64,000 nt of DNA, taken from Chrysoperla carnea (taxonomy: Eukaryota > Arthropoda > Insecta > Neuroptera > Chrysopidae). How positions within the stretch are numbered: position 1 is the stretch's first letter; every line of letters begins with the position of its first letter. The stretch is taken from the NCBI RefSeq assembly GCF_905475395.1, contig NC_058342.1:16278640-16342639 (forward strand). The letters are read 5' to 3'. A program made the position numbers and the translations under genes. Under the pieces are notes generated by a model. It made no database searches and was not told the origin of the DNA. It worked only from the letters and a program-made list of their open reading frames with translations. This document shows, in pieces, positions 48,801-59,001 of the stretch.

Positions 48801-51800
48801 AACATAGTACATTATGCATTGCTGCATAATATATACGTCAATAGCATTTCACCAAGTTCGATTAAAGTTGCGTCATTAGGGGCCGATTTACCAATACCTA
48901 GCAATTCTTTAAAAATACCACACAGAAACACACGGACACTGTTTTCAATTTTGGCTGTTCCCCACACTTGTGCTCCAAATGAAACAATTGAATTAATCAT
49001 AGATTTAATCATCTTCATGACTACATCTAACAAAATTCTAATGCAACAAGTTTAACTAATTGCTATATTTCAATAATTTTAACTGGACATGTACTATACC
49101 ATTTACATGTAAAGAATTGAAAATCAGTCATAACAGCCACTTTTACGCCAAAATTATCCACTGCAAGCGCTGGCGTCGATTTGATTGTCCCTACCATGAC
49201 TACGCACCCAACGGATATATGTAAGTATAAATTGTATATATGTAAGTTACACGGACAAATAGAAAAAATTTTTACTTGTATTACAGCTTCAGTGATGTAC
49301 GTGGTGTACTTATAAATATTATGATAATTGCAACTCTTCCAACTTTTTAAATCGATATATCTCAGAAACGATGGCTCTTGGGGGAAAAAGTATTGAGACA
49401 GTTTTTATATATTAATTATCTCATCTTTGCGTCTGATCCAATTTTATGATAAAACTTACCGTTTCGCCGAAAATTTAAATTTTAAAATTTTTTCCACGCC
49501 TCAGATCCATGAGGACTTTTTAGATTTCATTTATGAAGGTGTTTGCAATACTACCAAAATTCAACCGGGTGCGAATAATAGACGGTCAAAAATTTTCATA
49601 ACTGTACAAAAAAAAAAAACATTTTTGTAAAGTGCTACCATAAACGTCAAAAGGGCAGATAAAAAATTAAGTTTATTGTTATAATTTGTTACCGGCCCCG
49701 CGATTTAATTTGCTACGAACCTCATGCTGGTTTAAGTCGGCACTGCCTGTTTTCGATCAGTCTATTCAAATTTCGAAAAGAAAATTTTTATTTAGTTTTT
49801 TATTTGATACAGATAACTCCTATCACATCAACAAGGCCTCAAACATTCATCGAAGGATTACAAACATCGCCAAAAGAACTTAATTTCAAAGATCAAAAAC
49901 GTATAAAAACAAAATTAAAATTATTCTTCGGTGGACGCAGGCCATCGGTTGATGACTTAATTAAAAACGGTATTTATAAAGGTACAATATTTCGATGAAA
50001 TTGTTTAAGAAAACCTAATTCGTCATTTTCTTTTTGATTATTAAAGATGAACCAGTGTTTGGTAGTGAATTAAATTTATTATGTGATAAAATGGAACGAC
50101 CCAAAGTACCAGAGTTTGTTAAGGCATGTGTTAAAGCCATTGAACCACATTTAGAAACAGAAGGGATTTATCGTGCTAGTGGGAATTTATCACAAATACA
50201 AAAAATACGATTTGAGGTAAGTATCTATAATTATTGATTAGACGGTCAAGCAGTATTGTTATAGACACATACCGCCTGTAAAAAAAATCGGTCTCCTAAA
50301 ATAGGGTATTATCGTTAGTCAAAAATAAATCATGAAATTTGAAAAAAGTTAAAATTTATGTAAAAATATACTTAAATATTCTGATTTCGAGTCATAAAAG
50401 CACATTTTTCTTTTATAATATTAAAATTAAAAATCGTAATTTTTAAACTGTATATCACGTGACCTAAAACGCGAGCAAGCCTTGCTGTGATGTCTTATCG
50501 GTATGATATTTATTATAATCAGATGTCTATGAATATATCTGTCAAACTTATTTGTGTTATTTCGTATAATGATATCGATATTACGTCATCAAATTGGATG
50601 CCCGCGTTTTTGACAGTTAAAAAAAGGTTTAAAATTTAATTTAAGTTTTTGGCAAGAAAGCGTGTGTATTTTTCCGAAATAAAATTTTTTGTGGCGTTTT
50701 ATTAGCAAAATCAACATTTTGAAGTACTTTTTCAAAAATAGTAGAATACCCTATTGAACGATATTCTAAAGCCAACTTATATCTCTACAACAAACCGTTA
50801 GATGGAACATTGTGCTAAAAAACCACAAAACTTTATTACATATATTTCGAATATACATGCTGTCTATTTATATATTCGAATCTTCTCGAATATACTTGTC
50901 ATTTGCAAAAAATATTTGCAAGAAATTTGAAAAAATTTTCAATGATTTCGTATTTAAATAAAAAAATTTCCTAAACAGTGGCGGATCCACCCGTATGAGC
51001 ATGATGGGCTTGTCCATCACCTAAATAGACTTATGATTTAATAAAATAAAAAAAAAAAAAATTAAAAAAAAAATGAATCGTTTCAAATAGTTAGTCAATT
51101 GTTCCTAATTTTATACTAAATCCCCATCTGATAATTTTTGGAAGAATATTTATTTTGTTTAAAATCTTGTAGATTTCAAAAATCGAAAAAAATCATTACG
51201 AAGTCGGTTGAAGACTACTTTCGGAAATCAATTTACATACCCCTATTAGATTTCGTTTTCAATGATTTGGGGCAACCATTGTCTCCGGAGCAATGACTTT
51301 GGGGCAACTCGGCCAATTTCAGTTGGGAATTTTACTACCAGAACCAAATGTCGGTGTCAAGGGCTTGAATATCGATGTCCGGACGGCGGACAGTGAAAAA
51401 AGTGGTTCAGATGAACCGGCGATTCATTAATGAAAGTGAATGAACGGTTCTAAATGAATAATGACTCTGAATGGCCAAATGGAAAACTGAATGTGAAAGA
51501 AATGCCACCATACGAGAGTCGGTAGCTCATCTCATTGAAGCATGCAGAGAGATCGTTTTCTATACTTCACGGGACAAAATCTTGGTTGCGTGCCTCAATG
51601 GGACACGAAATATTAGTTACGCTAGCTCTCCTAAACACCTGGGTATCGATGACATTATCAACGTTTTCGCGGGAATAAACGAAAGCTTGATTTTGTTATT
51701 TAAGTGAGCACCTAAATAAAATTATTTAATGTAAAATGTATACTGGCGTTTAATTTAATTAGCAGTTGTAAAAATTTCATCAAAATTGGTTCAGTAGTTT

Positions 51801-53524
51801 AGAGTTTAGATGTGACGACACTGTGATGTGTAAACAAATGCACATTTATTTTGTAATTTTTGGGAGCGAACAATCTAGGTTAGGTTAGGTTAGGTTATAT
51901 TGGCTGTCCACGAAGGAGACACTTAGGCTATAGAGCCCATTGTGATATCATAAATGTGTTTTACCACCTTTCCGCTGATAATTTCATTCATCAGCTCCTC
52001 AATTTCAGAGGCTGAGTGCACCTCCGTCACGCATATACCATGCACTACATCAGCCCATCACAATTACTAATTAAATCAATTTGTTGCGACGGAGGGAATC
52101 GAACCCGCTACCCTAAGCATACCGCGGACGGAATTGGTTACGCCTTAACCAATTAAGCCAATAGGACGAACAATCTAACATCTTACAGGCTTAATAAATT
52201 CTCCACGTGGGCAAATACATTGTTCAAAATATTGGTCAGGGCGTCATATATTTTGTAAGCATTTCCTTTGTAGAAATGAAATATTTCGATCATGAGCGAG
52301 TTCATACTCGCATTCGGTCGATTTTCGAGTGGATGTGCCGTTCATCACCTTTTTTGAGGGCTGGATTTGCACCTGCTTCTAAACATATGTCTTTTCAGGG
52401 TAGAAACTTCTCAGCCCTTCAACCCCCTTTTTACACCATAAAATAATATTTATAGCAATTTTATTTGAAGACATTTGATGTTATTTGACAAAAAACAAAA
52501 ATCTTATTTCAATAAAAACTTCTAAGAGTAAAAAAAAAAAACATTAAATGAGGGAGAAATGTGACTCGAGTGAGTGAGGAATTCTGTTGCTCACGAGTTT
52601 CTTGTATGTCTATAAACTACTTCGAATAAGCAGAAAATTAATTTCATTTACAAAAATTCTAGGTCGATCAACATCGTTACGAAAATTTGAATGTCGAAAA
52701 AAATGATATTCATGTATTAACTGGTGCTTTAAAATTATTCTTTCGTGAGCTTAAAACTTCACTAATTCCACCGAATGAATATGATAGCTGTATGGAAGCC
52801 ACCGATTGCCATGATATTAATAAAACTGTTAGTCAATTACGGAAAATACTTAAACGATTTCCAGATTCCCATCGGGATACTCTACAATTTTTAATGAAAC
52901 ATCTACTCGAGTAAGTTTGAAAATTGAGTTAATTGTTTTTTTAGAAGGAGTCTCCCAAAAACTGTGTAACGCTTTTGAAAGAGAAAGGTGTGGTTTTGGA
53001 CCGAACCAATACGGTAATATTACTCATTTGTCTAAAAAAAAGTATTTTTAATAATTTCCTACCGAATTATCCACCGGGTATCTACACTTTTACACGGGAT
53101 CCTGAAAAAATTTTCCATGCAAAAATTAAGCATGCTCAATGACGAATTTTGCCGGAACTAATACTATTACGTATTGCTGAAGATGACATTGTATGAGTTT
53201 CCACCATTATCCATAAACTAAAGCAGGTTTACGAGGTCGATCACCACCCTGAAACGGAACCTTAAAAAGCGTTACCAGGCTTTGAGATGCCTTTGAATTT
53301 TAAATATTTAACTATAATTTTAATTTTTTTTTTAATCTAGTGTTTCGAAATACGAAAAGGAAAACCGCATGGATGTGCCAAATTTAGCTACGGTTTGGGC
53401 ACCAAATTTATTAGAGAAGCATGTGACATCATCATCCAAAGACTTTAGTATGTTTGTGGATTGTACACTTCAAATGAATTTAATTAAGACATTCTTAAAT
53501 AATTATAACGATATATTTAAATAA
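38966..53524 (+). CDS. PH-RhoGAP protein, ARHGAP9/12/15/27-like, 8 coding exons
   Basis: Predicted GTPase-activating protein that switches off Rho-family GTPases (Rac/Cdc42/Rho) at membranes. Joined exons 38966-39856, 43445-43587, 45285-45483, 47330-47539, 49813-49981, 50047-50216, 52663-52910 and 53341-53524 keep one frame through seven GT-AG introns and give 737 residues. Residues 1-344 are low-complexity and acidic/Ser-rich. A PH domain spans about 368-476, and a RhoGAP domain about 541-730 carries GIYRASGN with arginine finger R580, the K618/R622 segment (LKLFFREL) and the NLATVWAPNL block. The exon set, the PH-GAP spacing and the linker before VFGSEL match the ARHGAP12/15/27 group. Unlike ARHGAP12/27, no SH3 or WW domain is visible, so this is an ARHGAP15-like short form or the product of a downstream promoter. 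The start is the first ATG after an in-frame TGA at 38918. The exact GTPase target cannot be told. Confidence 0.9.
39992..42057. repeat. 2-kb imperfect palindrome in RhoGAP intron 1
   Basis: Left arm 39992-40840 pairs with right arm 41005-42057. Matching blocks: TGTTTTTTCCAACCGA with its inverse at the far right; ACGTTAAAATCATACGTTAT; GATTACACAATTTTGGAATA; the TTTTCCTATATACAG(G/A)GTGG block; and GCAGAGTTTGATG. The left arm has about 280 unpaired bp (40276-40554). The right arm is interrupted by a nested foldback at 41339-41866. Arms are roughly 85 percent alike by eye. Confidence 0.85.
41339..41866. repeat. Foldback nested inside the intron 1 palindrome
   Basis: Arms 41339-41503 and 41702-41866 are inverse copies (CTGCATTTCGGTCAAACTTT, ATGATAGTTTAAG, CAAGTCATGAAAATGAC), with a (TA/CA)-rich loop. 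It splits a stretch that is continuous in the opposite arm of the larger palindrome. Confidence 0.85.
42565..43145. mobile_element. Double-armed foldback element in RhoGAP intron 1
   Basis: Outer arms 42585-42642 and 43079-43136 (AACTGTTATGC, GAGTCCTGTTTT, CTCAAATTT and inverses). Inner arms 42636-42678 and 42708-42751 (TGTCAGAAAAAATGCT, AAAACATTCTAAG and inverses). No coding frame. Confidence 0.8.
43445..43587 (+). CDS. RhoGAP gene exon 2 (residues 298-344)
   Basis: Acceptor TTTTTTTTACTTAG ends at 43444; donor TC|GTATGT starts at 43588. Phase 0 in, phase 2 out. It encodes a Ser/Thr-Pro-rich linker (RKRDTLSPTPSTNNN) and joins in frame to exon 3 with no stop. Confidence 0.82.
43886..44296 (+). 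mobile_element. HINE copy 13 in RhoGAP intron 2
   Basis: Both ends present; the (GTCY)n half is deleted after CATGTATATGAAAAG. Confidence 0.82.
44651..44972. mobile_element. pogo-like MITE in RhoGAP intron 2
   Basis: Ends CAGTAAAGTTTCGATAA and, inverted, CAGTAGAGTTTCGATAATCGG. TA is kept on the left only. The right half matches fragments at 36256-36393 and 59521-59634. Confidence 0.8.
45014..45270 (-). mobile_element. HINE copy 14 ending next to RhoGAP exon 3
   Basis: Half element with ACAGACAAACGGACAGACAA. Its homology runs to about 15 bp before the exon 3 acceptor, so the branch-point region lies in it. Confidence 0.82.
45285..45483 (+). CDS. RhoGAP gene exon 3, first half of PH domain (residues 345-411)
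   Basis: Acceptor TTTTTTTTTAG ends at 45284; donor ATG|GTAAGT. The translation contains EGKIDRSKIVDCNRKQKKW and YGCLTKKSFYLFENKK, the beta1-beta3 strands and the basic beta1-beta2 loop of an ARHGAP-type PH domain that would bind phosphoinositides. Confidence 0.88.
45746..46394 (+). mobile_element. TGATCC-family TIR element, copy C, in RhoGAP intron 3
   Basis: 649 bp, internally shortened relative to copy B, flanked by TA on both sides (45744-45745, 46395-46396). Same sense as the host gene. Confidence 0.88.
46567..47143. mobile_element. CAGTGGCGG-type TIR element in RhoGAP intron 3
   Basis: Starts CAGTGCTGGATTTAGG and ends with the inverse CAGTGGCGGGTTTAGG. It shares its middle with 62489-62904. 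hAT-like ends, but no clear 8-bp duplication. A small HINE-like block lies at 46877-46940. Confidence 0.7.
47330..47539 (+). CDS. RhoGAP gene exon 4, second half of PH domain (residues 412-481)
   Basis: Acceptor TCTATTTTTCAG, donor CCG|GTAAGT, both phase 0. It encodes the later beta strands and the C-terminal helix with the near-invariant PH tryptophan (W469 in LEREDWYNCL). Confidence 0.9.
47901..47958. repeat. Left 58-bp target-site duplication of intronic LINE
   Basis: The same 58 bases occur at 49033-49090 with a single difference (TATATATCA against TATATTTCA). Confidence 0.9.
47959..49032 (-). pseudogene. 5'-truncated LINE insertion in RhoGAP intron 4
   Basis: Two overlapping - strand frames (49033-48812 and 48827-48309) encode the region after the reverse transcriptase of a CR1/L2-type LINE: GAQVWGTAKI, LLGIGKSAPNDATLIELGE and a terminal CVLCHGIESGHHLLMDC zinc-knuckle-like motif. 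One frameshift separates them near 48820. The 3' end is T-rich on the - strand, with a (TA)n tail next to 47959. Flanked by a 58-bp direct duplication. It is opposite in sense to the host gene. Confidence 0.85.
48040..48250. repeat. A-rich low-complexity 3' region of the intronic LINE
   Basis: Poly-A with scattered G/T on the + strand; corresponds to the T-rich 3' end of the - strand LINE. Confidence 0.8.
49033..49090. repeat. Right 58-bp target-site duplication of intronic LINE
   Basis: Partner of 47901-47958. It begins where the LINE frame is cut, marking the 5' truncation point. Confidence 0.9.
49813..49981 (+). CDS. RhoGAP gene exon 5, PH-GAP linker (residues 482-537)
   Basis: Acceptor TTTGATACAG, donor AAAG|GTACAA (phase 1). 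It encodes the basic linker with LFFGGRRPSVDDLIKNG, equivalent to the RRPT..L..KG segment that leads into the GAP domain of ARHGAP12/15/27 proteins. Confidence 0.85.
50047..50216 (+). CDS. RhoGAP gene exon 6, catalytic arginine exon (residues 538-594)
   Basis: Follows a 65-bp intron (49982-50046). It encodes DEPVFGSEL and then GIYRASGN, whose R580 is the arginine finger that completes the GTPase active site. Donor GAG|GTAAGT, phase 0. Confidence 0.92.
50290..50755 (+). repeat. Dispersed repeat in RhoGAP intron 6
   Basis: Longest copy of a family also seen at 1-125 and 33983-34380. No coding frame or clear terminal repeats. Confidence 0.8.
50978..51040 (+). mobile_element. Single CAGTGGCGGATCC terminus in intron 6
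   Basis: CAGTGGCGGATCCACCC is a typical insect hAT end. No matching inverse end was found nearby, so only a fragment is supported. Confidence 0.45.
51878..52166 (-). mobile_element. Full-length tRNA-derived SINE (family 1) in RhoGAP intron 6
   Basis: On the - strand the head reads TGGCTTAATTGGTTAAGGCG (A box) and GCGGGTTCGATTCCC (B box) about 50 bp apart, followed by a body and a tail of four AACCT units. An 11-bp perfect duplication CGAACAATCTA flanks it (51867-51877 and 52167-52177). Confidence 0.9.
52663..52910 (+). CDS. RhoGAP gene exon 7 (residues 595-676)
   Basis: Acceptor AAAATTCTAG, donor CTCGA|GTAAGT, phase 2 out. It contains DIHVLTGALKLFFREL, the most conserved GAP block, but the usual Pro-Glu-Pro-Leu that follows is replaced by KTSLIP. 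Confidence 0.9.
53341..53524 (+). CDS. RhoGAP gene exon 8 and stop (residues 677-737)
   Basis: Acceptor TTTTTTTTAATCTAG; ends with TAA at 53522-53524. It encodes NRMDVPNLATVWAPNL, where N699 sits in the GAP-typical PNL position (usually in an FGPTL/FAPNL context), and the last helix. Confidence 0.9.
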
Positions 53525-53860
53525 AAAAAAAAAAACGTCCAAAACGGTTTTCGGTCCAAATTACATAAAAAAAAAACCTTGATGACTTGCGCATTTAATG
53601 AATTACAATTCATTTTAAACGACAACGAAAAATTATTCATCTTATTTCGGCTTGCTGCAGATCGTCAAATAAATAATTGTCAAATAATTTGGTCCAAAAA
53701 TTTCCAAAAATCATTGTGTATACTCAAAAGTTTATGATAATTTTTATATTTGCATTTATTTTTCAAATTTTATTTAAATTTATTAAAATTAATTTATTAT
53801 AAAATTATTATGAAATCATAATCCAGGCAAATTAGATATTAAATAAACTAAAAAAAATAA
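53525..53860 (+). other. RhoGAP 3' UTR with poly(A) signals
   Basis: AT-rich sequence after the stop. AATAAA hexamers occur at 53668-53673 and 53842-53847; the second is followed by A-rich sequence. Either could set the 3' end. Confidence 0.5.
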
Positions 53861-53927
53861 AATAAGCGCGGTCCTTCCCGGTTAAACCAGTCCATCCGGG
53901 TCAAAATTTACATTGCAAACAACATAT

Positions 53928-53958
<31 letters not shown>

Positions 53959-54261
53959 TGATGCAAGGTCCAATGTTTAAGCTTATTTAATAAAATGTTT
54001 TTATGTGTACAGTGTTAAATAAGGTTTCAAGGAGACCCGAAAAATTTTTCCTTATTATTTTCGTGTCTGTTTTGCCTGGATTTAAATATTTTTATTATGA
54101 AATATTGTAAACAAATGTTATTAAAATTATTGCAATTAATGAATTTGAGTGTAAATTTGTGTATAAAGAGAAAATTTTATAAATGTCTGAGAAATTGCAA
54201 ATCAATATTAATATTTCCTAAACCAATTTATAATTGAAACTTTTCCCTTTTTTATTTTCAC

Positions 54262-54787
54262 TTTTTATACCATGTAAATGAAATATATTAAGGTATACTA
54301 AGTTTAGTCCCAAGTTTGTAACGCTTAAAAATATTGATACTATGAACTAAATTTTGGTATAGGTGTTCATAAAATCACCTAATTAGTCCATTTCCGGTTG
54401 TCTGTCTGCTTGTCTGTCGTCTGTCATCACGATTACTCAAAAACAAAAAAAGATATCAAGTTGAAATTTTTACAGCGTCTTGAGTCTTGGGTCTGTAGGA
54501 CGCATCTTGTAAACCGTTGGAGATAGAACAAAAGTTTAAATGTGAAAAATGTTCATGAACATGAACATTTTTTTGTAAACATCACTGTTTACCAACTAGG
54601 GCGCAAATTAGATGCAAATTTTATAGTATGTATTTTATGGGAATACTAGTTATGAATGTGTGGCTATCTAAAAGTGGATGTCTTTCTTTACTTACGTGTC
54701 GTCAAAAAACAAACGATTGCATCATCAATACTGTCTATACATGATATTTCAATAATTAACTCAGTCAATTGTTTGTTTTCACTTGTT
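54262..54787 (+). mobile_element. HINE copy 15, downstream of the RhoGAP gene
   Basis: Both ends present; TTGTCTGTCTGCTTGTCTGT microsatellite at 54398. Confidence 0.87.
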
Positions 54788-55717
54788 TAAAAGTAGAAAT
54801 ATAACACTTTTCAGAAAAGACGTGTGACCTGTGGCGTGCATTAGCACCAAAACTTTTTCTTTTACAAAGTGTTGAACTTCTAATAACATTGACAACACTT
54901 GAAGTTTTAAGAGTATTTTAAGCTCAAAGTAAGAGCTGGTAGATCCCAAAATCGACAAAGGATAAGAAAGTTACATGCCCGCGAACATTGTGTATTTTTA
55001 ACGAAACAAATAACGAATCAAATCTGTATTTTTACCGAACTTTATGCATTGTATCGTAGGTCTTCGGTAAAAAAAAAACAAACATTTCTAAATAAACTTG
55101 CATTGTTTTAATAAATGTTTTTTTTTCTTGTCCGGTACTTTTGAACATCCCCAGAGTCTATGTGAAATTCAGGGTTGTTATCATTAGGCGAATTAATGTT
55201 ATTAAAGCAGGGGGTAATTTCAGCAATTTGGGAGGGTTCCCATAATGCAGATTTGGTTAGTGTCAAGGATGTTTTTTTTGAGGATGTCAATTTCCTAGTT
55301 CGCTTTCTCCCTTTTTTATGCCGAAATATTTTTTTACGGATTTTATAGATCTGAATTTCTGTAAATCCTCTCCAAATTCTTCTAGAGGGTTAAAAATCGG
55401 TATTAAAGTTGGGCTTATACCAATGATGAACTTTTTTAGGTGTCAACTTTCCACAACCACCACCCTCCCCCTAATCGCTCTTTTATGTAGAAACTACTAT
55501 GACCATGATATTTTATGTTTTAAAAAACTGGAATATATATAAATCCCATTTTAATAATGAGCATCTTTTATTAAGAAATATACAAGGAGAGGGAAATATG
55601 ACTTTATTGATGGATTCTACTGCACACGAGTTTTTTTTCCTTAATGTATAATTGACTTAAGGTAGTATGGGTAAAATATAAAAATAAACTACAGATAGCC
55701 CTTTATTATATTAAAGA
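54788..55717. other. Unassigned sequence
   Basis: No supported gene; shares GGGAAATATGACTTTA near 55590 with 9835. Confidence 0.4.
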
Positions 55718-56218
55718 CTAGCTGTGAACTACCCGCTTTGCTGGGCAACATCCCCACTTGCACCCCTCCCTCCACACTTCCTTGCGTGGGATAACAGTTT
55801 TGTAATGTACACGTCATGCTCTTTTATTTGATACCCCACTTAGGTATATTTGTAAATATTCGATAATTCCTTCCCTCTTTCTCGCTTCACCTTTCTACCC
55901 TCCGAAGGTTAAAAGTAGATAAAAACAATAGATCTTTGATGCTGGTTTTATATCGTGTCAATATTTGAGCTTAATCGATGCACAACTTTTTTAGTTTTTG
56001 AAGCATATCCCTTTCAACCCCTTACTCTACTATAATATGGATGTATTACACATAAAAACCTTCCTCTTGAATCACTCTATCTATTAAAAAAAACCGCATC
56101 AAAATCCGTTGCGTAGTTTCAAAGATTTAAGCGTAAAAAGGGACATAGTGACATAGGAACATAGGGACATAGGGACATAGGGACAGAAAAAGCGACTTTG
56201 TTTTATAATATGTAGTGA
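55718..56218 (-). mobile_element. Complete non-autonomous Helitron, 501 bp
   Basis: On the - strand it starts A|TCACTACATATTATAAAAC and ends, after the hairpin CCCAGCAAAGCGGG, with CTAG|T. TC start, 3' hairpin, CTRR end and insertion between A and T with no duplication are the Helitron hallmarks. A short tandem run of ACATAGGG lies near the 5' end. Confidence 0.88.
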
Positions 56219-57091
56219 TAAGCATCTAAATAATGTTTTATTCAAGTTTGAGGATGCCTTATCGACTTTTTAATGAAATATTGAAAATTATAAATGAACC
56301 AAAAAAAAGCTTAAAGTTTAAAGAATTTATATATATAAAAAAAATACATGTTATCGATCATTATCAAAAAATATTAACGATTAATCATAATTCACATTGT
56401 AATTTCCGTATGTTTCATTATGAGTATGATAACTTTAAAAATCATTAACAGATATCGTTGACATCGGTTGACAAGTTTAATTAATATGTCACAAAAAAAT
56501 TGTTTTATAAAATAGACAATCGACTTCGAATATTTTAAAGAACCATAACTCAGCGCTTTTAATCGTTGTAACGTTGCCAAATCTATTATTTTCATTATGA
56601 TACAGAAGATTTCTATAGTATAATATGTCGATAATATAGGAATTATAACTACAATAACTAATCAAATTAATTGTTATAAAATCAGTTTAATTATTATGAT
56701 AAATTATGGTAATGTGTGTATTAAATTTTGTACGCTATTTAAAATTTCGAAAAAAAAAGATCGTCTGTTCACAATCCATACTACCTTAAGTTAGATACCA
56801 TCTTTAATAATATTGACACAAAGTGCAATTCTAAGATAAATAAATAAAAGAATTATTTACTTCTACAAATAAATTTTACATTAGTGTAGCAGTGAAATAC
56901 TTGAATTCAAAAAAAGAGTCATTCAATTGAATGTAAAGGAAGCCTCAGTTTTATACCTAATAAGTAAAAAGCATTTAACAGCTTTCTGAACTTATGGATG
57001 CGGCAGGGTCCGATCTAGCTTTTTAGCCGCTCCGGACAAAAATTATATCTACCGCTTCTTACACTCATTATAAAATCACCATGTACAATCT
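56219..57091. other. Unassigned AT-rich sequence
   Basis: No supported feature. Confidence 0.4.
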
Positions 57092-57730
57092 TTTTTTAAC
57101 CGACTTTAAACAAAAATGGAGGAGGTTATCAATTCGACTGTATTTTTTTATTATTTTTTTTTTTTTTATATTTGTTACCTCAGAACTTTTGACTGGGTGA
57201 ACCGATTTTGATGATTCTTTATCTGTTTGAAAGCTGGTGCTTCCCGTTTGGTCCCATTTCATTTTGGTACAGTTCTGACAACGGTATCCATGAGAAAACC
57301 ATAAAAGTCTTAAATTTGCATTATGTATGCACGACAAAAGGACGAATAACTCAATATCACTTCGATGATTCTTTTTTTAGTGACAAGTTAGTGAGTGTAC
57401 TTTAGATTCACTAAAAATCACAAAATAAAAAAAAACCTTTAACAAAAAGAAAACCAACTTCAAAAGGAAAACTTTTCCAAAATATATTAAAATGCACTAA
57501 AAAGTAAAAAAATAACGATAATATAATGTAGTTAAAATTATTGTTATTTTTGGAGTCGGTGTCAGCCAAGGAAACAGCTCTGACAGAACAGTTTTCTACA
57601 TTAGCTTGGCTGACACCGACTCCAAAAATAACAATAATTTTAACTACATTATATTATCGTTATTTTTTTACTTTTTAGTGCATTTTAACATATTTTGGAA
57701 AAAATTTCCTTTTGAAGTCGGTTTTCTTTT
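57092..57730. mobile_element. AACCGACTT-ended element containing a long hairpin
   Basis: Begins AACCGACTTTAAAC and ends with the inverse AAGTCGGTT. The left part (GGAGGAGGTTATCAATTCGA, GAACCGATTTTGATGATTC) is a common arthropod repeat. The right half is an inverted repeat described separately. Confidence 0.75.
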
Positions 57731-57746
57731 TGTTAAAAGTTTTTTT
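57430..57746. repeat. Inverted repeat, arms about 143 bp, loop about 30 bp
   Basis: Left arm 57430-57573 and right arm 57604-57746 are almost perfect reverse complements: CTTGGCTGACACCGACTCC against GGAGTCGGTGTCAGCCAAG, continuing through AATTTTAACTACATTATATT to AGAAAACC(A/G)ACTTC. Only a few mismatches, so young or constrained. Confidence 0.93.
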
Positions 57747-57754
57747 TATAATTT

Positions 57755-58430
57755 GACATATGCTTGAAACTCGATAAATAAAGTTAATCGAGGGAAATGC
57801 TTCAAACGAAAAATATTAGTTTCAAGGGACACATTTTATACCGGCATCGAATTTTATCCGAATTTTCAGGTTCGATTAAAATCTCACACTGATTCATAAC
57901 TGAAAAACATTAGATGAACGCTTTAAATTAGAAAGTTGTTCATTATGAATACGCAAACATTTTTTGTTTGAAACATTTTTCGTAAACCGAAATGTTTAGA
58001 CAGTAATTGATAACAAAAATCTAGCTTTTTATGCGTTTGTTAATTCAATTTGAACCAAAATGCTCTTTACAGAAAAATGAACCTCTCTTATTGGATTTAT
58101 TGGAAAATTTTTTTCGAAGAGTGTCTAGATTTCGCAGAAACAATTTTGGGTAAAACTTTTCAGTCCGTTTTTGCCTAAACTGTACGGTTTGCGGAAAAAT
58201 GTTTCGAACAAAACTTAAAGTGTTCATCTATCGATTACCTACCAGTTATGGAGTAGAGTGATCTTGAAAACTAAGGTCACATTTTATGCCTGCGTAAGAT
58301 GTGCGCAGACATTAAATGTGACCTAAGCCAACACTCCCAATATTTTTTGATGAAAGCTTTTTATCGATAAAAGTTATTTTCTAGTTTCAAGTATATGTCA
58401 ACTTAAAAAAGACACCTTTTATACAAGGTA
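57755..58430. repeat. Dispersed foldback repeat
   Basis: Outer arms TTTGACATATGCTTGAAACT and, inverted, GTTGACATATACTTGAAACT. A partial inverted copy is at 4085-4440. It abuts the hAT element at 58441. Confidence 0.7.
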
Positions 58431-58440
58431 TACTAATCGT

Positions 58441-59001
58441 TAGTGTCCGACCGAAGGTTCGGTTTCGTTCAGTTTCGGCCAAAAAATCAAGTTTCGACAG
58501 AAAATCTGCCGAACTTTCGGCCACACCGAAACTCTGTGTTCGTGAATTATCGCGCGTCGTTCGGCTAACTTTGAGTGAATTCATGTCTGCTGTATTTGCC
58601 GGCCAGTCCAGTGTAATTTTGTTGTGATTATGTGTTGTGTGTGCGTTCTTGGATTGGGTTAGTTGGGTAATTAATTTTAACCACTAAAACATTGAAACAA
58701 CGGACTGCTATCGCTATGATTTAATTGTGTGTGATCTTCAGATACTTGTTTGTTAATTTTAACTGTGAGGACACACGGTATGTAAACAATATTCATTTAA
58801 TTCAAACTCAATTATTGTTTTTTATTTGATTTAACACGTGTTAACTGTCTGTATAAGTGCAAAAAATAAGCCTAATTTCAGTAAACAATCAATTTTTAGC
58901 ATATCTAAAAAAGTTTCAGTTTCGGTTTCGGCCGAAGCTGAGGCAGATACCGAAGGTTCGGTTTCAGTTTCGGTAGAAATTCCAGTTTCGGTCGGACACT
59001 A
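58441..59001. mobile_element. Non-autonomous hAT-like element, 561 bp
   Basis: Ends TAGTGTCCGACCGAA and, inverted, TAGTGTCCGACCGAAAC. Flanked by CTAATCGT (58433-58440) and CCAATCGT (59002-59009), an 8-bp duplication with one change. GGTTTCGG-type subterminal repeats crowd both ends. Confidence 0.88.

Noticed and set aside
51471-51707. 78-codon frame in RhoGAP intron 6
   Set aside because: Composition is somewhat protein-like, but no family is recognised, flanks lack splice sites in phase, and it lies in repeat-rich intron sequence.
53928-53951. A24 run downstream of the RhoGAP gene as a processed-gene tail
   Set aside because: No upstream retrocopy; it lies in A-rich sequence after the poly(A) signals.
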